Source: Fusicatenibacter saccharivorans (lineage in GTDB: Bacteria > Bacillota > Clostridia > Lachnospirales > Lachnospiraceae). From it: a stretch of 64,000 bases of DNA. The notes below the pieces were generated by a model, which was not told where the DNA came from, did no database searches, and was given only the letters and a program-made list of their open reading frames with translations. The first letter of the stretch is position 1; each line of letters opens with the position of its first letter. The stretch covers positions 1-64,000 of the forward strand of contig NZ_JADNOP010000005.1 of NCBI RefSeq assembly GCF_015557635.1. The letters run 5' to 3'. Position numbers and translations under genes: made by a program. Shown here piece after piece: positions 60,745-64,000 of the stretch.

Positions 60745-61667
60745 TGGTACAGGTAGATGAGACAACCCAGGGCGTATTAAATCAGATCAGCGAGGGATTT
60801 GAGCAGAAAGGGGCATACAATCTCCGCCAGAACGGCATTCCGCTCTGCCATGGTGACAGTGAACATATCAAAATCCGCAAAAAAGAGGATAAGCCGGGCA
60901 TTGATATTTTGATTGACGGCGAGACAAAAGGCGAAAAAGTATTTATCCCGGTTGTCGTCAGCGTTTCCGGTATGACGGATCTTGTTTACAATGATTTCTA
61001 CGTTGCGGACGGCGCCGATGTTACGATTGTAGCGGGCTGCGGTATCCACAACGGCGGCTGCAACGACAGCCGGCACGACGGTATCCATACGTTCCATGTA
61101 GGAAAAAATGCCAACGTGCGCTACGAGGAAAAGCATTACGGAGAGGGAAACGGAACGGGACAGCGGATTCTGAACCCGGTGACAAATATTGAAATCGGAG
61201 AAAATTCCGTTTTTACGCTGGATACCGTACAGATTAAGGGCGTTGACTCAACAATTCGTACGACGAATGTTGTGATGGATGCGAACTCCAAACTGTTCGT
61301 GCTCGAACGTCTGATGACAGACGGTGACCAGAAGGCAGAGTCGGATATTGAAGTATGTATGAACGGAAGCGGTTCTTCCGCACAGATTATTTCACGTTCT
61401 GTCGGAAAGGGCAATTCCTCCCAGGTCTTCCATCCGAAGGCAGTCGGCAAAAACAAATGCCACGCCCATATCCAGTGCGATTCTATCATCATGGATCACG
61501 CCCAGGTCGGATCTATTCCGGAGATCCAGGCAAAGCATGTGGATGCGGCAATCATCCACGAGGCGGCGATCGGACGGATCAATGACGAGCAGCTGTTGAA
61601 ACTCAGAACGCTCGGCATGACGGAAGCGGAGGCGGAAAACGTCATTATTGAAAACTTCCTGAGCTGA
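60738..61667 (+). CDS. sufB: SufB/SufD-family scaffold protein
   Basis: The 309-residue protein has the beta-helix core of SufB/SufD with DFYVADGADVTIVAGCGIHNGGCNDSRHDGIHTF and the C-terminal QAKHVDAAIIHEAAIGRINDEQLLKLRTLGMTEAEAE. It is shorter than SufB of E. coli (about 495). With SufC it should build or carry Fe-S clusters. RBS AAGGAGG lies just before the ATG at 60738; an in-frame ATG two codons later is possible. Confidence 0.86.
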   Translation: MLMVQVDETTQGVLNQISEGFEQKGAYNLRQNGIPLCHGDSEHIKIRKKEDKPGIDILIDGETKGEKVFIPVVVSVSGMTDLVYNDFYVADGADVTIVAGCGIHNGGCNDSRHDGIHTFHVGKNANVRYEEKHYGEGNGTGQRILNPVTNIEIGENSVFTLDTVQIKGVDSTIRTTNVVMDANSKLFVLERLMTDGDQKAESDIEVCMNGSGSSAQIISRSVGKGNSSQVFHPKAVGKNKCHAHIQCDSIIMDHAQVGSIPEIQAKHVDAAIIHEAAIGRINDEQLLKLRTLGMTEAEAENVIIENFLS

Positions 61668-61691
61668 AGAAAAAAAGGAAACAAGAGAACA

Positions 61692-61736
61692 AAAAAGAGG
61701 CATTTCCAGTCTGCATAGATGGAGATGCCTCTTTTT
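61692..61736 (+). terminator. rho-independent terminator of sufCB
   Basis: AAAAAGAGGCAT at 61692-61703 pairs with ATGCCTCTTTTT at 61725-61736. Confidence 0.93.
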
Positions 61737-61823
61737 GTGCATTTTTCACAAAAGCAGGTAGTAAATTTTACTAAAATAAAAAGTAAAATATTTTGACTTT
61801 TAACATATGATAAATTTGTACTG

Positions 61824-62411
61824 TTGAAAAAAGGAAAGATACAAGATAGAGAAATGAGGAAAGCGAAAATGGGTATTGTGATCAATCATTCCGAAAATAT
61901 TTTCCTGCCGCAGATGATCATTACGAAGCCGGAGATGGAAGAAAAGGTGGAAGCGTTTGTGAAAAACGGCGGAACCGTAATCGTGACGTACCGCCACGCC
62001 GTGAAAGATGCGGACAACAACGTTCCGTTCGGCGAGACACTGCCGGTGCACTATAATGCGCTTGCGGGTCTGACCGTAGAAGAGACGGAGAGCCTGCAGG
62101 ACTATGATGTATTCCCGGTTGTGGGAAGCGGCGTGTTCGAGGGCGTGGAAGGCACAGGCAGAATTTTCCGTGATATGATTCAGGTGCAGGATGCGGAAGT
62201 GCTGTTCCATTACGCGGATGCGTTCTATCTGGAATTCGCAGCCGTGACGAGAAAACAGACCGGCAGGGGAACTTTGTATTACGTGGGCTGCGGTCTGGAA
62301 GAGAAGATCACGAAGCTTCTGATGGAGCAGGTGATGCGGGACTGGCACAGAAAGGCCTTGTGGAGCTCGAGCTCATCCCGGGAATGCGGAACAAAAAGAG
62401 GATTCTGCTGA
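61824..62411 (+). pseudogene. GH42 beta-galactosidase C-terminal fragment
   Basis: The 195-residue frame matches only the trimerisation domain of GH42 beta-galactosidases: MIITKPEMEEKVEAFVKNGGTVIVTYRHA, then ADAFYLEFAAVTRKQTGRGTLYYVGC. The catalytic barrel is missing and the frame runs into a MarR-like sequence in another frame at about 62350. It is a gene remnant; a small expressed protein cannot be ruled out. Confidence 0.65.
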
Positions 62412-62569
62412 CGGATGCCGGACGGGAACTGGAGATAAATACGACGGACCGGCTGCGCGGGGCGGAGATACGTGCATATGGAAAACTCTCGGCAGAAGAG
62501 CTGAACAGCTATCTTGAGATGACAAGAAAGCTGACGGCAGCGCTGCGCGAGGAGACGGAAAAACTTTAA
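62348..62569 (+). pseudogene. MarR-family regulator C-terminal fragment
   Basis: In a different frame from the GH42 piece, the sequence reads KGLVELELIPGMRNKKRILLT and DAGREL, the wing of a MarR winged helix, followed by a helical dimerisation end (LSAEELNSYLEMTRKLTAAL). The N-terminal two thirds are missing. It is joined to the GH42 fragment, pointing to a deletion that removed the regions between. Confidence 0.6.
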
Positions 62570-62630
62570 AGAGAGAGCAGAAATGAATCAGAAAAAAGAC
62601 AAAATTTAGTTATCCGATCATTTTACATAC

Positions 62631-62666
62631 GGGGCGGTCTATTTCCCGACAGCCCCTTTTCTTTTT
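62631..62666 (+). terminator. rho-independent terminator
   Basis: GGGGC at 62631-62635 pairs with GCCCC at 62652-62656, followed by TTTTCTTTTT. Confidence 0.75.
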
Positions 62667-62757
62667 GTCCGGAAAAAAACTTGTAAATAAGACGCGAGTG
62701 TGCAAAAATAGACATGAAACAGATGCGGAGGCATCCTGAAAAAAAGAGGAGAACAAC

Positions 62758-63594
62758 ATGGAAAAACAGAAAAAAATAGCGCTGATTAACGATCTGACAG
62801 GCTTTGGCCGGTGCTCGACGGCTGTGATGGCGCCGATCGTGTCGGCGATGAAGATTCAGGCGGTGGCAGTTCCGACCGCAATTCTCTCGGCACATACGCA
62901 GTTTCCGACGTATTACTTTGATGATTATACCGACCGGATGAAGGAGTACATTCAGACCTATAAGGATCTGAAGCTCGATTTCGATGCGATCTCGACCGGC
63001 TTTTTAGGATCGGAACAGCAGGTGGATATTGTGCTTGATTTTATCCGCCATTTCAAGACGGACCGCAACTTTGTCATCGTCGATCCGGTCATGGGAGACT
63101 ATGGAAAGCTGTATCGGACGTACACGAAAGAGATGTGCGACAAGATGAAAGAGCTGGTTCACTACGCGGATATCATCACGCCGAACCTGACAGAACTCTG
63201 TACACTGCTCGATGCGCCGTATCCGGAGAACGGGGCTTCGATTGAGGAGCTGAAAGAAATGTGCGGAAAACTGGCGGAACGGGGACCGAAACATATTGTT
63301 GTGACGGGTATCCACTTTAACCAGACACAGATTGCCAACTTTATCTATAACAAAGGCGAGGATTTCCAGATCGTCATGGTAGACCGCATCGGCGGCGACC
63401 GGAGCGGTACGGGAGATGTCATTGCGGCAATTATCGCAGGCATGTATCTGAACGGCCACAGCCTGTACGAGTCGGTGAAAAAGGCGGCGGATTACGTATC
63501 GAAATGCATCCGCTACTGCGAAGAAAACGAAGTGCCGAGCTACTGGGGACTCTGCTTTGAAATGTTTATGAAGGACTTAACGGAGGAAGCGTAA
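62758..63594 (+). CDS. pdxY: pyridoxamine/pyridoxal kinase
   Basis: The 278-residue ribokinase-fold enzyme phosphorylates pyridoxal, pyridoxamine or pyridoxine to give the B6 cofactor. It has INDLTGFGRCSTAVMAPIVSAM near the start, VDPVMGDYG (about 118-126), TPNLTEL and the anion hole GGDRSGTGDV (about 224-233) with catalytic D. RBS is AGAGGAGAACAAC. Its stop codon overlaps the next start (TAATG). Confidence 0.9.
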   Translation: MEKQKKIALINDLTGFGRCSTAVMAPIVSAMKIQAVAVPTAILSAHTQFPTYYFDDYTDRMKEYIQTYKDLKLDFDAISTGFLGSEQQVDIVLDFIRHFKTDRNFVIVDPVMGDYGKLYRTYTKEMCDKMKELVHYADIITPNLTELCTLLDAPYPENGASIEELKEMCGKLAERGPKHIVVTGIHFNQTQIANFIYNKGEDFQIVMVDRIGGDRSGTGDVIAAIIAGMYLNGHSLYESVKKAADYVSKCIRYCEENEVPSYWGLCFEMFMKDLTEEA

Positions 63595-64000
63595 TGTATT
63601 TATATACTGTAACCGGAGCCGTCGGCGAGGAAGGGTATCTCGACCTTGCAAAGAGCGGCGATCTTACCGGAAAAAATGTCTATGTCAACATGACAAACAA
63701 ATGCCCGTGCAGCTGTGTGTTCTGTCTGCGCCAGACGAAACAGCAGCAGGAGGGAAATACACTGTGGTTAAAAGAGGGCGAGCCATCCGTTGAGACGATG
63801 CTGGAGCTGTTCGCACAGTACGATCTGAACGTGATCAATGAACTGGTCTTCTGCGGCTTCGGAGAACCGCTTGAGCGGCTTGAGGATGTCTGTCGGGTGA
63901 TCGATTCCTTAAAAGAAACGTATCCGAACCTGAAAGTGCGTCTGAATACGATCGGTCTTGCCAACCTGATCTATGGAAGAGATGTCACCCCGGAATTAAA
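63594..64000 (+). CDS. TatD-linked radical SAM protein (partial)
   Basis: The frame begins MYLYTVTGAVGEEGYLDLAK and has the radical SAM motif CPCSCVFC (C-x3-C-x2-C, about 37-44), then VFCGFGEPLERLEDV, the usual GGEP-like region. This matches the TatD-associated radical SAM family, whose substrate is unknown. It is coupled to pdxY by a TAATG overlap and runs off the right edge after 135 codons. Confidence 0.8.
   Translation, partial: MYLYTVTGAVGEEGYLDLAKSGDLTGKNVYVNMTNKCPCSCVFCLRQTKQQQEGNTLWLKEGEPSVETMLELFAQYDLNVINELVFCGFGEPLERLEDVCRVIDSLKETYPNLKVRLNTIGLANLIYGRDVTPEL

Overview
The window looks like chromosome from an anaerobic gut Firmicute of the Lachnospiraceae. The basis is gene content (a purE-purM-purN-purD cluster, minimal SufC-SufB, TatD-linked radical SAM enzyme, VanZ and YitT proteins), strong GGAGG ribosome binding sites, TTGACA-17-TATAAT promoters, and the long C-terminal extension on RlmD that is common in that family. 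The genus cannot be fixed from sequence alone. Core genes are moderately GC rich; accessory blocks (about 31.8-37 kb and 45-57 kb) are clearly AT richer.

Layout. 1-225: right-end remnant of an IS200/IS605-type element. 225-13108: mostly core genes: pyrE, small membrane proteins, an HD phosphohydrolase, an M29 aminopeptidase, the purine operon, tRNA-Val and tRNA-Met, a WecE-like aminotransferase, a YdcF protein and rlmD. About 12800-26306: an integrative mobilizable element inserted in the 3' part of rlmD. It carries a peptide-resistance ABC/two-component operon, a sigma-like protein, a CHC2 primase and SF3 helicase, a MobV relaxase with a recognisable oriT, an HTH regulator and a large serine recombinase. 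The recombinase 3' end contains the same 12-bp core as rlmD. About 26307-32241: a second, degraded layer with two displaced rlmD tails, a complete two-component/FtsX-ABC module and a possible TnpV relic.

32389-37041: a ROK regulator, a dehydrogenase/VOC/GPH-symporter operon and truncated fructokinase and ROK genes. 37265-42100: YitT and a rhamnose-type operon (kinase, AraA/FucI-like isomerase, RhaD aldolase). 42311-44990: an AAA/PD-(D/E)XK protein and an auxin-efflux-type carrier. 45127-57186: a probable defence island with two tandem type I toxin-antitoxin modules, a type I restriction system with an extra unrecognised 214-aa gene between hsdM and hsdS, and a giant YobI-family membrane ATPase paired with a DUF2971 protein. 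57488-64000: an ATC-hydrolase-like protein, an O-methyltransferase, an SDR enzyme, SufC/SufB, GH42 and MarR gene relics, pyridoxamine kinase and a radical SAM gene that runs off the end.

The parts most worth attention are the serial insertions at rlmD with in-frame tail replacement, the twin unannotated type I toxin modules, and the hsd/YobI/DUF2971 island.
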